A stretch of DNA of 9,838 bases, from contig DBRM01000052.1 in assembly GCA_002305965.1 (NCBI GenBank), forward strand, positions 8,601-18,438, written 5' to 3'. Numbering within the stretch: the first letter of the stretch is position 1; the number at the start of each line of letters is the position of its first letter. This document shows positions 1 through 6,339 of this stretch, in pieces. The notes beneath the pieces are model-generated. The model was not told the origin of the DNA. It did no database searches and saw only the letters and a list, made by a program, of their open reading frames with translations. The DNA is from Syntrophomonas sp. UBA1368. Lineage in GTDB: Bacteria; Bacillota; Syntrophomonadia; Syntrophomonadales; Syntrophomonadaceae. The translations under genes and the position numbers were made by a program.

Positions 1-1217
1 ATCCCACCGCCAATATCAAATACGATATCCCGCAGGGAAATGCCGATGGGGACTTCCGCAAGACCGGTGCGGTTGATCTTACCGGTCAGGGCGAATACTT
101 TCGAGCCTTTGCTGTTTTCTGTTCCCATGGCAGCAAACTGATCCGCTCCCTGGCGGATGATACCCGGAACATTGGCGTAGGTTTCCACGTTGTTGATATT
201 GGTGGGTTTGCCCCACAACCCTGATTGGGCCGGATACGGCGGCCTTACCCGGGGCATGCCGCGTTTGCCTTCAATGGAATGCATCAGGGCAGTTTCCTCC
301 CCGCAGACAAAAGCGCCGGCACCGGCAGCGATCTGTACCCTGAAATTAAAGCCGCTGCCCAGAATGTTATCGCCCAGAATTCCCATGGATTCTGCATCGC
401 GAATTGCTTTTTTCAGTCTATTTATCGCCAGCGGGTATTCAGCCCGCACATAAATATATCCTTCATCTGCTCCGATGGCATAACCACAGATGGCCATACC
501 TTCCAATAATTCATGAGGATCACCCTCCAGTACGCTGCGGTCCATGAATGCGCCCGGGTCCCCTTCGTCCGCATTGCAGACAACATATTTTTTGCTGCCG
601 TAAGAGTGATAGGCTGCTTCCCATTTGCGCCCGGTGGGGAAACCTCCGCCGCCCCGGCCTCTCAAACCGGATCGGCTGATTACCTCGATCACTTGTATCG
701 GCGACATAGCGGATAAAACTTTTTCCAAAGCCGCATAACCGTCAAGGGCAATATAATGGACGATCTGCTCCGGATCAATGATCCCGCAGCGCCCCAGAAT
801 ATTTTTAGTCTGCCTTTTATAAAAAGGAGTTTCATCCAGCCGGGTAATATTTGCTGCGGCTTCAAAGCCCCGGGGGTCCTGAGCCACAATGTACTCCGGA
901 GAGGGTTTGCCTTCCGAAAGATGCAGTTTCAATATGTCAACAGCCGCTTCCGGCGTCAGATTACCATAAATAAAACGCGGTTCACCAGGCATATGAACTT
1001 CCATCAGCGGTTCCGCGTAACACATACCGATGCAGCCGGTGGACATCATTTCTACTTCCAGCCGATGGGTCTCAATGTAGCGGCTGACCTCATGCCAGAT
1101 TTTGTCTCCGCCGGCAGCGATGCCGCAGGTACCCAATCCGATTACCACTCTGGTATGTTTTCGTGATTCCTCCAGGGCATCTTGAAATTGCTTTCGCATG
1201 TCGTTTAGGCTATGCAT
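1..1217 (-). CDS. nuoF: NuoF/HymB-like NADH-binding flavoprotein subunit, 3' end beyond window
   Basis: About 405 N-terminal residues are present; the C-terminal part lies left of the window. An N-terminal thioredoxin-like [2Fe-2S] region shows Cys31 (motif GTCGIAAGG) and Cys62/Cys66 (GCIGMC). The 51-kDa subunit core follows, with the NADH/FMN glycine-rich loop GRGGGGFPTGRKW (about 187-199), NADEGDPG (215-222) and GAGAFVCGEETALM (299-312). The family oxidises or reduces NAD(H) through FMN and passes electrons to iron-sulfur clusters of a partner, usually an [FeFe]-hydrogenase or formate dehydrogenase; the C-terminal 4Fe-4S ligands cannot be seen here. I chose the ATG at 1217 because AAGGAT lies 11 bases upstream; the alternative ATG at 1199 has no Shine-Dalgarno. 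The chosen start overlaps the nuoE-like gene by 13 bases, suggesting translational coupling. Which partner enzyme it serves is unknown from this window. Confidence 0.93.
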   Translation of the reverse strand, partial: MHSLNDMRKQFQDALEESRKHTRVVIGLGTCGIAAGGDKIWHEVSRYIETHRLEVEMMSTGCIGMCYAEPLMEVHMPGEPRFIYGNLTPEAAVDILKLHLSEGKPSPEYIVAQDPRGFEAAANITRLDETPFYKRQTKNILGRCGIIDPEQIVHYIALDGYAALEKVLSAMSPIQVIEVISRSGLRGRGGGGFPTGRKWEAAYHSYGSKKYVVCNADEGDPGAFMDRSVLEGDPHELLEGMAICGYAIGADEGYIYVRAEYPLAINRLKKAIRDAESMGILGDNILGSGFNFRVQIAAGAGAFVCGEETALMHSIEGKRGMPRVRPPYPAQSGLWGKPTNINNVETYANVPGIIRQGADQFAAMGTENSKGSKVFALTGKINRTGLAEVPIGISLRDIVFDIGGG

Positions 1218-1720
1218 TTTTCTTTTCCATCCTTTTCCTGGTATTGCGCCAGTATTTCCGGAACATCATCAGGGCTGACCCTTCCGTAAGCCTCCTCATT
1301 GATCATTATCACCGGGGCCATGCCGCAGGCACCCAGGCAAGCTACAGGTTCCACGGTAAACAGCAGGTCCTCTGTCGTCATCATCCCGCCTGTTAACCCC
1401 AAGGTCTGAGTGATCGCATCCAAAATCTTACCACTGCCCTGCACATGGCAGGCAGTCCCGGTGCAGACCCGGATAATATTTTTACCGCGGGCCTGCAGAT
1501 GGAACTGACCGTAAAAGGTGGCAACCCCAAATATTTCACTGGAAGGTACCTTCAGCGCAGCGGCAATGGCTTTGATCGCATCGTCAGGAAGATATCCGAA
1601 TATCTCCTGGGTTTCCTGCAGAGCCGGTATGATTTTTCCGCTTTTTCCCTGGTATTTTTCCAGGGTTTTTTCCAATGCTGCATAGCGCAGATCAGGTATA
1701 GTTTCATTGCAATTACACAT
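1205..1720 (-). CDS. nuoE: NuoE/HymA-like [2Fe-2S] subunit of an NADH-linked oxidoreductase
   Basis: A complete 171-residue protein, the usual length for the 24-kDa NuoE/HymA family. It has the helical N-terminal part, the family motif GVATFYGQF (65-73), and a thioredoxin-like fold with all four [2Fe-2S] ligands: Cys86 and Cys91 (VCTGTAC) and Cys128 and Cys132 (CLGAC). In this family the cluster takes part in electron transfer beside the NuoF-type flavoprotein in soluble, cytoplasmic hydrogenase or formate dehydrogenase complexes. The ATG is preceded by AAGGAG at 1728-1733, seven bases away. It lies 88 bases after the unrecognised 180-residue gene and overlaps the nuoF-like gene, so the three probably form one transcript. 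Two extra cysteines at positions 2 and 4 (MCNC) lie outside the normal cluster motif and have no obvious role. Confidence 0.95.
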   Translation of the reverse strand: MCNCNETIPDLRYAALEKTLEKYQGKSGKIIPALQETQEIFGYLPDDAIKAIAAALKVPSSEIFGVATFYGQFHLQARGKNIIRVCTGTACHVQGSGKILDAITQTLGLTGGMMTTEDLLFTVEPVACLGACGMAPVIMINEEAYGRVSPDDVPEILAQYQEKDGKEKCIA

Positions 1721-1808
1721 ATTCTTGCTCCTTATTTCACAATCGAGTTTATAGCTGGCCCATAATCCTGATAGAATAAAGGTTATTGATAATAGTTACG
1801 GGTCTGGT

Positions 1809-2351
1809 TTAGGATCTTGACGGTATCATTTCAATCAGGTCAGCAAAGGCCATTTGAATTTCCTCATCCTGAAACATTTTTTTCATAGCCGCGAGGGATT
1901 CTGCCATCTGCTGATCAACTGCTGCCGTCATTTCCTGTCCGCTCATTCTTTTGGTCAGCACCTGGCCGGAAAGTTCGTCCAGGGTTTGGAGAAAACGGCT
2001 CATGTTCCTGCTGAAGAAGGGCTGGATCTGTGCCGCGGTTTCATTCGTAACCGGGTCTTCCATTATGGGTCCGCCTTCGGCATAGAATTTTCCCAGCTGT
2101 ACGTTCAAATTGTAGGCGGCCAGCTTCTCAATCGTGAATTTGTTTTTCAGCTGCTGTGCAGCCTGGTCAGTCAAATAGGCTTTTTCATTCATCAGATCCG
2201 CGATTTCAATATACTTGGCTCTTACGCAGTAATGCAAACTTACGCCCAGATTATATACATCGCTGACAGACCGGGGACAGGGAAGGGAACTTGCTGCTTC
2301 ATAGGCAGCCTTGGTATAGTAGTTGATTTTTATTGTTTGTGCAGTTTTCAT
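1809..2351 (-). CDS. unrecognised 180-residue helical protein, first gene of the nuoEF-like operon
   Basis: I do not recognise the family. The 180-residue protein has no evident signal peptide or membrane segment. It looks largely alpha-helical and charged, with Gln/Met/Ala/Glu-rich stretches after about residue 110 that could pack as helices. Two cysteines (Cys25 in LPCPRS and Cys42 in HYCVR) and an aromatic-rich N-terminal third are its main marks; two cysteines alone do not suggest a metal or cluster site. The ATG is preceded by AAAGGATGA eight bases upstream, which supports this reading over the longer open frame on the other strand. It is the first gene after the sigma-54/Rex control region and lies 88 bases before the NuoE-like gene with no terminator visible between. 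It may therefore be a regulatory, assembly or accessory factor for the NADH-linked enzyme, but that is inference from position only. Confidence 0.8.
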   Translation of the reverse strand: MKTAQTIKINYYTKAAYEAASSLPCPRSVSDVYNLGVSLHYCVRAKYIEIADLMNEKAYLTDQAAQQLKNKFTIEKLAAYNLNVQLGKFYAEGGPIMEDPVTNETAAQIQPFFSRNMSRFLQTLDELSGQVLTKRMSGQEMTAAVDQQMAESLAAMKKMFQDEEIQMAFADLIEMIPSRS

Positions 2352-2374
2352 TGGTCATCATCCTTTCATTTATA

Positions 2375-2392
2375 TTGTGAAATATTTAACAA
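2375..2392. promoter_or_regulatory. Rex redox-sensor operator
   Basis: The 18 bases TTGTGAAATATTTAACAA form an inverted repeat with one mismatched pair. The left half TTGTGAA matches the Bacilli/Actinobacteria form of the Rex consensus (TTGTGAAN4TTCACAA), and the right half TTAACAA matches the clostridial form (TTGTTAAN4TTAACAA). Rex represses when NADH/NAD+ is low and releases DNA when NADH is high. The site lies between the predicted transcription start (near 2400) and the ribosome binding site of the 180-residue gene, where a bound repressor would block the polymerase. Control of a NADH-oxidising NuoEF-type operon fits the known Rex regulon. Confidence 0.8.
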
Positions 2393-2411
2393 TCTTATGC
2401 CATATATACAC

Positions 2412-2427
2412 GCAATTTGCGTGCCAG
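2412..2427 (-). promoter_or_regulatory. sigma-54 (RpoN) -24/-12 promoter
   Basis: On the minus strand the sequence CTGGCACGCAAATTGC fits the sigma-54 consensus YTGGCACG-N4-TTGC at every defined position, with the exact GG-N10-GC spacing. Transcription would start near 2400, 49 bases before the start codon of the 180-residue gene. The same bases include a perfect 15-base inverted repeat (CACGCAA-T-TTGCGTG, 2409-2423), which may be chance or a further protein site. A sigma-70 promoter cannot be excluded (TATATA at 2402-2407), but no good -35 accompanies it. Confidence 0.68.
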
Positions 2428-2559
2428 ATAAAAAAAGATCCCGAGAAAAAAACAGGAGGCTGACTATAAAAAGACCGATGATTGATGGTGATAACGGGAT
2501 TTGGCCAGGGTCAGAAAAATTCCAAATAAAAATAAAGGCTTAAAAAAGGCAGGCCAGAC

Positions 2560-2634
2560 GTTAACACTGAAGTGTAACTGATTTGTAACATTTATGTGCC
2601 AAAGGTGTGAGAAGGTTACATAAAGGTGACAAAT
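2560..2634. repeat. half-site cluster, possible enhancer for a sigma-54 activator
   Basis: TGTAAC occurs at 2573-2578 and 2584-2589, exactly 11 bases apart. The opposite orientation occurs as GTTACA at 2615-2620 and GTGACA at 2626-2631, again 11 bases apart. Two 20-base arms (2581-2600 and 2615-2634) form an inverted repeat matching at 16 positions with a 14-base spacer, and a smaller imperfect palindrome lies at 2560-2578. The cluster is about 150-220 bases upstream of the sigma-54-type promoter, a normal distance for enhancer sites of AAA+ activators. The protein that binds is not known. Confidence 0.5.
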
Positions 2635-2656
2635 AAAATTTTGCAGTCAGTGGCAG

Positions 2657-2687
2657 AAAAAAAGCTGTGCATCTCGAAGTATGCTTT
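2657..2687 (-). terminator. possible intrinsic terminator after the MATE gene
   Basis: On the minus strand AAAGC (2687-2683) can pair with GCTTT (2665-2661), enclosing a second small hairpin option (GCAT/ATGC around a CTTCGAG loop), and a run of seven T follows. The pairing is weak, so this may be inefficient. No better candidate lies between the MATE stop codon and the downstream promoter. Confidence 0.35.
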
Positions 2688-2725
2688 CCACGGATATTTT
2701 TTTCGCTTCCGGGGCAGCCGCCATT

Positions 2726-4084
2726 TTACGCTTCATTGGTTATCGGACCGCGCTGCAGCGATTTTTTACGCCGGTAAATGACCGTCAGGATGATCGACCG
2801 CAGCAGCCAATCGGAAACGAATACCATCCAGGCAAACTGGATGGGCAGATGAAGGACGCGGATTACCAAATATAACATGGGAATCCGATATGCCCAGGTG
2901 AGTAATATTGTGATGAACATAGGTGTTCGTGTATCCCCGGTACCGCGCAATATTCCACCCAGGACAGCTGCGATGGCAATGGTCAGCTGTTCCAGTGAGG
3001 CGATACGCAGCAGCAGGCCGGCAATATTTATGATCTCCCGGTCATTGGTAAAAAGCGATGCCACCTGATAAGGAAACAGGGCGAATACCACACCGAAACA
3101 GCCCATGATCAGCAGGGCAAACTCCATGGTGCCCCGGGCCATACGTCTGGCTTCAGCTGTATTCCTGGCGCCGATGCTTCTTCCTACCAGCGCGGTAGCT
3201 GCAATAGCGATACCAATGCCGGGCATGAAGGATAAGGATTCGACAGTTACCCCTACCTGGTGGGCGGCAAAGGCCAGGGTGCCGGTGGATACGATCAAAT
3301 ATACCGATGTGATGGTACTGAAATTATTGAAGAATTGCTCGGCAAAGCTGGGAATGCCAAGAGAGAATATTTTCCTGATTACTGAAAGGCTCAATTTTTT
3401 CATCCATTGCCACTGCACTTTTAACTGGCCTTGACCGCGGCTGAGAAAGATGACCCCTATAACAAATCCACATACGTGAGCGATGGAAGTTGCCAGTGCC
3501 GCACCTGCCACTCCCATACGGGGAAAACCAAACTTTCCATATACAAGTATGTAAACCCCGGCAATGTTGATGATATTTACTGCCAATGCCATATACATTG
3601 GGATTTCCGTTCGGCCCCAACCCCGGTAAACGGTACAGATCATATAGAAAGTCAGCGCGATGGGAGTCACCCAGAAGGTGATGCGCAAATAGGCAACGGC
3701 TTGCGTAAATACTGCCGCTTCCACATTGAACAGGCGGATGATATCTTCAGTAAAAACCAGACCCAGGGCTCCGGCGATGATCCCGATCAGCAAACCCAGC
3801 ATGACCGTTTGGCTGGCGATCCGGTTGGCGTCTTCAAAACGTCCGGCGCCTTTGGCCTGGGCAACCAGGACGGCTGAGCCGATTCCCAGGGCTTCCAGGA
3901 TCAAAACTACCGCAAAAAATATTTCCGCACCCACGCCTACAGCTGCCAGGGGAGCCGCTCCTAAACGACCGACAATGGCCACATCCACGATACCGATCAG
4001 CATATAAAGGATCATCTCCATCATGGCTGGCAGTGCAGTACGCAGAATGGTGGTGCGAAGTTGTTTATCCTGCAGAATTAACAT
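2726..4084 (-). CDS. MATE-family multidrug/cation antiporter
   Basis: A 452-residue membrane protein, the usual size for the family, with about 12 hydrophobic segments in two homologous halves (roughly residues 10-215 and 235-435). Typical MATE features include the first helix with MMEMILYMLIGIVDVAIVGR, the following GAAPLAAVGVG loop, and in the second half GTLAFAAHQVG and a GILRGTGDTRTPM loop near the end. Members export drugs or other cations in exchange for Na+ or H+ across the cytoplasmic membrane; the substrate here cannot be told. I chose the ATG at 4084 because AAAGGA lies ten bases upstream. A longer reading from the ATG at 4144 would add 20 residues but has no ribosome binding site, and its start falls against the terminator of the upstream gene. 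The C-terminus is short and basic (YRRKKSLQ). It appears to be its own transcription unit. Confidence 0.93.
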   Translation of the reverse strand: MLILQDKQLRTTILRTALPAMMEMILYMLIGIVDVAIVGRLGAAPLAAVGVGAEIFFAVVLILEALGIGSAVLVAQAKGAGRFEDANRIASQTVMLGLLIGIIAGALGLVFTEDIIRLFNVEAAVFTQAVAYLRITFWVTPIALTFYMICTVYRGWGRTEIPMYMALAVNIINIAGVYILVYGKFGFPRMGVAGAALATSIAHVCGFVIGVIFLSRGQGQLKVQWQWMKKLSLSVIRKIFSLGIPSFAEQFFNNFSTITSVYLIVSTGTLAFAAHQVGVTVESLSFMPGIGIAIAATALVGRSIGARNTAEARRMARGTMEFALLIMGCFGVVFALFPYQVASLFTNDREIINIAGLLLRIASLEQLTIAIAAVLGGILRGTGDTRTPMFITILLTWAYRIPMLYLVIRVLHLPIQFAWMVFVSDWLLRSIILTVIYRRKKSLQRGPITNEA

Positions 4085-4123
4085 AAGAAGTTTTTCCTTT
4101 ATCATGAAAATTAAAACACAGTT

Positions 4124-4152
4124 AGTATATCCTATTGGGTGCACGATAAAAA
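4124..4152 (-). promoter_or_regulatory. possible sigma-70 promoter of the MATE gene
   Basis: On the minus strand a TATACT -10 (4129-4124) lies 17 bases after TTTTTA, a poor -35 that is part of the upstream terminator's T-run. The -10 is good (5 of 6), but the pairing with the -35 is weak. The position just after a terminator and about 40 bases before the start codon is sensible. Confidence 0.3.
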
Positions 4153-4183
4153 GGCCGGACGCTTTTTAACAAGCAGCCGGCCT
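4147..4183 (-). terminator. intrinsic terminator of the universal stress protein gene
   Basis: On the minus strand AGGCCGG (4183-4177) pairs with CCGGCCT (4158-4152). The stem extends inward through TGCTT/AAAGC-type pairs around a short loop, and a T-run (TTTTTA) follows at once. It begins 18 bases after the stop codon. A convincing rho-independent terminator. Confidence 0.88.
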
Positions 4184-4200
4184 GAAAAGTTGTGTTTCAA

Positions 4201-4623
4201 TCAATTACGGATCAGTAAAACCGGACAATGGGCGTGGTGGCTTACCACATTGCTGACACTGCCCAGCAGGATCTCGCTGAGTCCGCTCAGACCCCGGCTG
4301 GCTATTACGATCGCATCATATCCCTGCTTGGACCGTTCAACGATCACGGAAGCAGGATTTCCCATGGTTACTTCACTGGTTATGGTAACATTGCCCTTCT
4401 CAGCCATATCCTTGAGACTGGCTTCCGTATGCTTAACAATTTCCCCGGCACTTTTTTGTACCAGGTCCAGAATATCAATTCCGGTAAAGGAATAATCAGA
4501 AGGACGGATAATATGCAGCAGGTGGATCTTCCCGCCATGCTCTGCAGCCAGTTCTACGGCAATTTCCGCGCTGTGAAGGGATTGGTCTGAGCCATCCACC
4601 GGAACCAAAATATTTTTAAACAT
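4201..4623 (-). CDS. universal stress protein (UspA family)
   Basis: A 140-residue single-domain protein of normal UspA length. It starts with the typical strand and loop MFKNILVPVDGSDQS. Near the C-terminus it has the nucleotide-binding signature ASRGLSGLSEILLGS followed by VSNVVSHHAHCPVLLIR. Compared with the ATP-binding consensus G-x2-G-x9-G-S/T, the first Gly is Ala, a common variant, so ATP binding is likely but not certain. Proteins of this family are small cytoplasmic dimers that support survival in growth arrest or stress. The ribosome binding site AAAGGAGG (4637-4630) is near perfect with six-base spacing, suggesting high expression. The gene is divergent from the CoA-transferase gene and ends in a strong terminator, so it is probably monocistronic. 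Confidence 0.95.
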   Translation of the reverse strand: MFKNILVPVDGSDQSLHSAEIAVELAAEHGGKIHLLHIIRPSDYSFTGIDILDLVQKSAGEIVKHTEASLKDMAEKGNVTITSEVTMGNPASVIVERSKQGYDAIVIASRGLSGLSEILLGSVSNVVSHHAHCPVLLIRN

Positions 4624-4702
4624 AGTGTCCCTCCTTTATTTTGTGGCCAAATATTTAGCTGGCAAATGTGTTTTTGATAATAAAAAGCAACCTTCTTATT
4701 AC

Positions 4703-4731
4703 ATTATACTGGTAATCAATGATTTGTACCA
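4703..4731 (-). promoter_or_regulatory. possible sigma-70 promoter of the universal stress protein gene
   Basis: On the minus strand a perfect TATAAT (4708-4703) lies 17 bases after TGGTAC, which matches the -35 consensus at only 3 of 6 positions. Transcription would start near 4696, leaving a leader of about 70 bases. A weak -35 with a perfect -10 can indicate a promoter that needs an activator. Confidence 0.4.
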
Positions 4732-4806
4732 GTTCTTGTGCTGTTGGACCGTGACTTTGTCACAATTGCGTAAATTATTTAAAAATTATTTCGTAAAAGT
4801 AATTTC

Positions 4807-4835
4807 TTTAAATTAATCTTCCGAGATAGTATGAT
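4807..4835 (+). promoter_or_regulatory. possible sigma-70 promoter of the CoA-transferase gene
   Basis: TTTAAA (4807-4812, 4 of 6) and TATGAT (4830-4835, 5 of 6) are separated by 17 bases, with the start codon about 45 bases further on. Upstream, 4771-4803 is almost pure A/T with a repeated AAATTATTT-like motif, as in an UP element. A palindrome GTGAC-TTT-GTCAC lies at 4751-4763, about 45 bases before the -35, and could be a regulator site. Confidence 0.45.
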
Positions 4836-4880
4836 TATGGTAATAAAAATTTCGTATCGTATGTATAAGGGGGTAATAGG

Positions 4881-6260
4881 ATGGGGAGAGATTATTTACA
4901 GATGTACAAGGACCGGCTGTGTACGGCAGAGGAAGCCGCGCGTATCGTACAGCCGGGGGATTGGGTCGACTATGCCATGTTCAATGGCAAACCGGTTGCT
5001 TTTGACAAAGCTCTGGCGGCCCGCAAGGAGGAACTCAGCGACATTAAAGTAATGGTAGCGGTAACTGTTCCGCCGATCCCGGAAGTGGTCATGAAAGATC
5101 CTATGGGGGAAGTCTTTACCTATATGGATCTTCAGTTTAGCGCCGCATCCAGGATCATGCAGGAAAAGTGCGGCGGTGTATTCTATCATCCGGTCAACTT
5201 CGGTGAAGCAGAGGATTATTTTCGCTGGGTACGCACCGACTATGAAAAGCTGGGAACGGAGCCGCGCAAAGCCTTTTGCATCCGTGTCAGTCCTATGGAC
5301 AAGCATGGTTTCTTCAACTTTGGCATTCATAATTCAGTCGCCTATGCACAAATCAAGAGCTCAGACAAAGTAATCGTGGAAGTCAATGAAAATATTCCGG
5401 TGGCATTGGGGGGCGCCCGGGAGCAGGTCCATGTTTCCGAAGTGGATTATATAATAGAGAGTGAAAATGAGCCTCTATTTGCCCTGCCGCAAATCGAACC
5501 TACAGAAATTGACCGCAAAATTGCCGAGCAAGTAATGTGTCATATCCATGACGGTGATTGTATCCAGTTAGGAATTGGTGCCATGCCCAATCTGGTAGGA
5601 AAAATGATCAATGAAACAGACCTGAAAGATCTGGGAGGCAATACCGAAATGCTGGTGGATGCTTACATGGATATGTGGGAATCCGGTAAGATGAATGGCC
5701 GGCGTAAAAATGTTGATGATGGCAAGATCGTTTATACCTTTACCCTGGGCAGCCAGGAGTTGTATGACTGGATCGATCACAACCCGGCCCTCGCTTCTTA
5801 CAATGTCGGCTATGTTAACCATCCTGCCCGGGTAGCTCAAATCAATAATCTGATCTCCATCAACCAGGGGTTGGAGGTGGATTTGTACTCCCAGGTCAAT
5901 GCAGAGAGCTCAGGGTTCAGACAGATATCCGGCAATGGCGGGATGTCAGACTTTACCCTGGGGGCTTACTGGTCCGAAGGCGGGCGCAGTCTGATCTGCC
6001 TGCCGTCAACTTATAAGGATAAGGAAGGCAATGTTCGCTCCCGGATCGTACCGACACTGACACCGGGATCAGTTACAACAGTTCCCCGCCAGATGGTACA
6101 TATCATTGTTACCGAATACGGCTGGGAATCTTTTAAAGCTGTTTCCACCTGGGCCCGTACCGAAAAGCTGATCAGACTGGCACACCCGGACTTCCGTGAC
6201 GACCTGATAAAAGAAGCCGAGAAAATGAAGATCTGGCGCAGGACCAACAAAATCGTTTAG
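4881..6260 (+). CDS. acetyl-CoA hydrolase/CoA-transferase family protein (4-hydroxybutyrate/butyrate:acetyl-CoA type)
   Basis: A 459-residue protein with the two-domain layout of family I CoA-transferases of the acetyl-CoA hydrolase/4-hydroxybutyrate CoA-transferase branch. Visible motifs are the GIGAMPNLVG loop (231-240), the catalytic glutamate in GNTEM (Glu256), which forms the glutamyl-CoA intermediate, and the glycine loop GNGGMSDF (351-358) near the CoA site. Family members move CoA between acetyl-CoA and butyrate, 4-hydroxybutyrate or similar short acids in the cytoplasm. In butyrate-oxidising or butyrate-forming anaerobes they link the free acid to beta-oxidation; the substrate cannot be fixed from sequence alone. 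The ATG has AAGGGGG seven bases upstream. The gene stands alone between its own promoter and a strong terminator. The two acyl-CoA dehydrogenases further on support a role in fatty-acid use. Confidence 0.9.
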   Translation: MGRDYLQMYKDRLCTAEEAARIVQPGDWVDYAMFNGKPVAFDKALAARKEELSDIKVMVAVTVPPIPEVVMKDPMGEVFTYMDLQFSAASRIMQEKCGGVFYHPVNFGEAEDYFRWVRTDYEKLGTEPRKAFCIRVSPMDKHGFFNFGIHNSVAYAQIKSSDKVIVEVNENIPVALGGAREQVHVSEVDYIIESENEPLFALPQIEPTEIDRKIAEQVMCHIHDGDCIQLGIGAMPNLVGKMINETDLKDLGGNTEMLVDAYMDMWESGKMNGRRKNVDDGKIVYTFTLGSQELYDWIDHNPALASYNVGYVNHPARVAQINNLISINQGLEVDLYSQVNAESSGFRQISGNGGMSDFTLGAYWSEGGRSLICLPSTYKDKEGNVRSRIVPTLTPGSVTTVPRQMVHIIVTEYGWESFKAVSTWARTEKLIRLAHPDFRDDLIKEAEKMKIWRRTNKIV

Positions 6261-6285
6261 ACCTTGTTTTAATCGTTCGTCCATG

Positions 6286-6323
6286 CTCCCGCTGACTGAT
6301 TAAAAGTCGGCGGGAGTATTTTT
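6286..6323 (+). terminator. intrinsic terminator of the CoA-transferase gene
   Basis: CTCCCGCTGACT (6286-6297) pairs with AGTCGGCGGGAG (6305-6316) over 12 bases with one T-G wobble around a seven-base loop, followed by TATTTTT. It lies 25 bases after the stop codon. Very convincing. Confidence 0.93.
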
Positions 6324-6339
6324 CTCGCAGGGAACTTTT

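Larger units (their letters stand above)
2352..2725. other. 374-base non-coding control region
   Basis: No convincing gene lies here on either strand. In the direction of the operon (leftward) it holds a possible terminator for the MATE gene (2687-2657), a cluster of repeated half-sites (2634-2560), and an A-tract-rich stretch (runs at 2542-2547, 2528-2532, 2515-2519, 2468-2472, 2446-2452 and 2430-2436) that could be bent or flexible DNA. A sigma-54-type promoter (2427-2412), a Rex operator (2392-2375) and the ribosome binding site at 2366-2360 follow. The order activator site, bendable spacer, promoter is the usual layout of an enhancer-dependent promoter. Confidence 0.75.

Noticed and set aside
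756..1166. Plus-strand open frame of 136 codons.
   Set aside because: It is antisense to the strongly conserved NuoF-like gene and has no recognisable domain.
1854..2543. Plus-strand open frame of 229 codons antisense to the 180-residue gene.
   Set aside because: Its product is rich in Cys, Phe and His as expected of an antisense shadow, it has no good ribosome binding site, and it runs through the Rex and sigma-54 sites. The minus-strand gene has a clear ribosome binding site.
2596..2602. A second -24-like element (TTGGCAC on the minus strand).
   Set aside because: The -12 position reads TGTT instead of TTGC, so the element is not a sigma-54 promoter; it lies within the half-site cluster.
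4085..4144. Extended N-terminus of the MATE protein from the ATG at 4144.
   Set aside because: No ribosome binding site precedes it, and it abuts the upstream terminator; the ATG at 4084 has AAAGGA at suitable spacing.
4711..4732. CTGGTAC...ATTG on the minus strand upstream of the universal stress protein gene as a sigma-54 promoter.
   Set aside because: The GC of the -12 box is missing and the spacing is off by one; a sigma-70 reading with a perfect TATAAT fits better.
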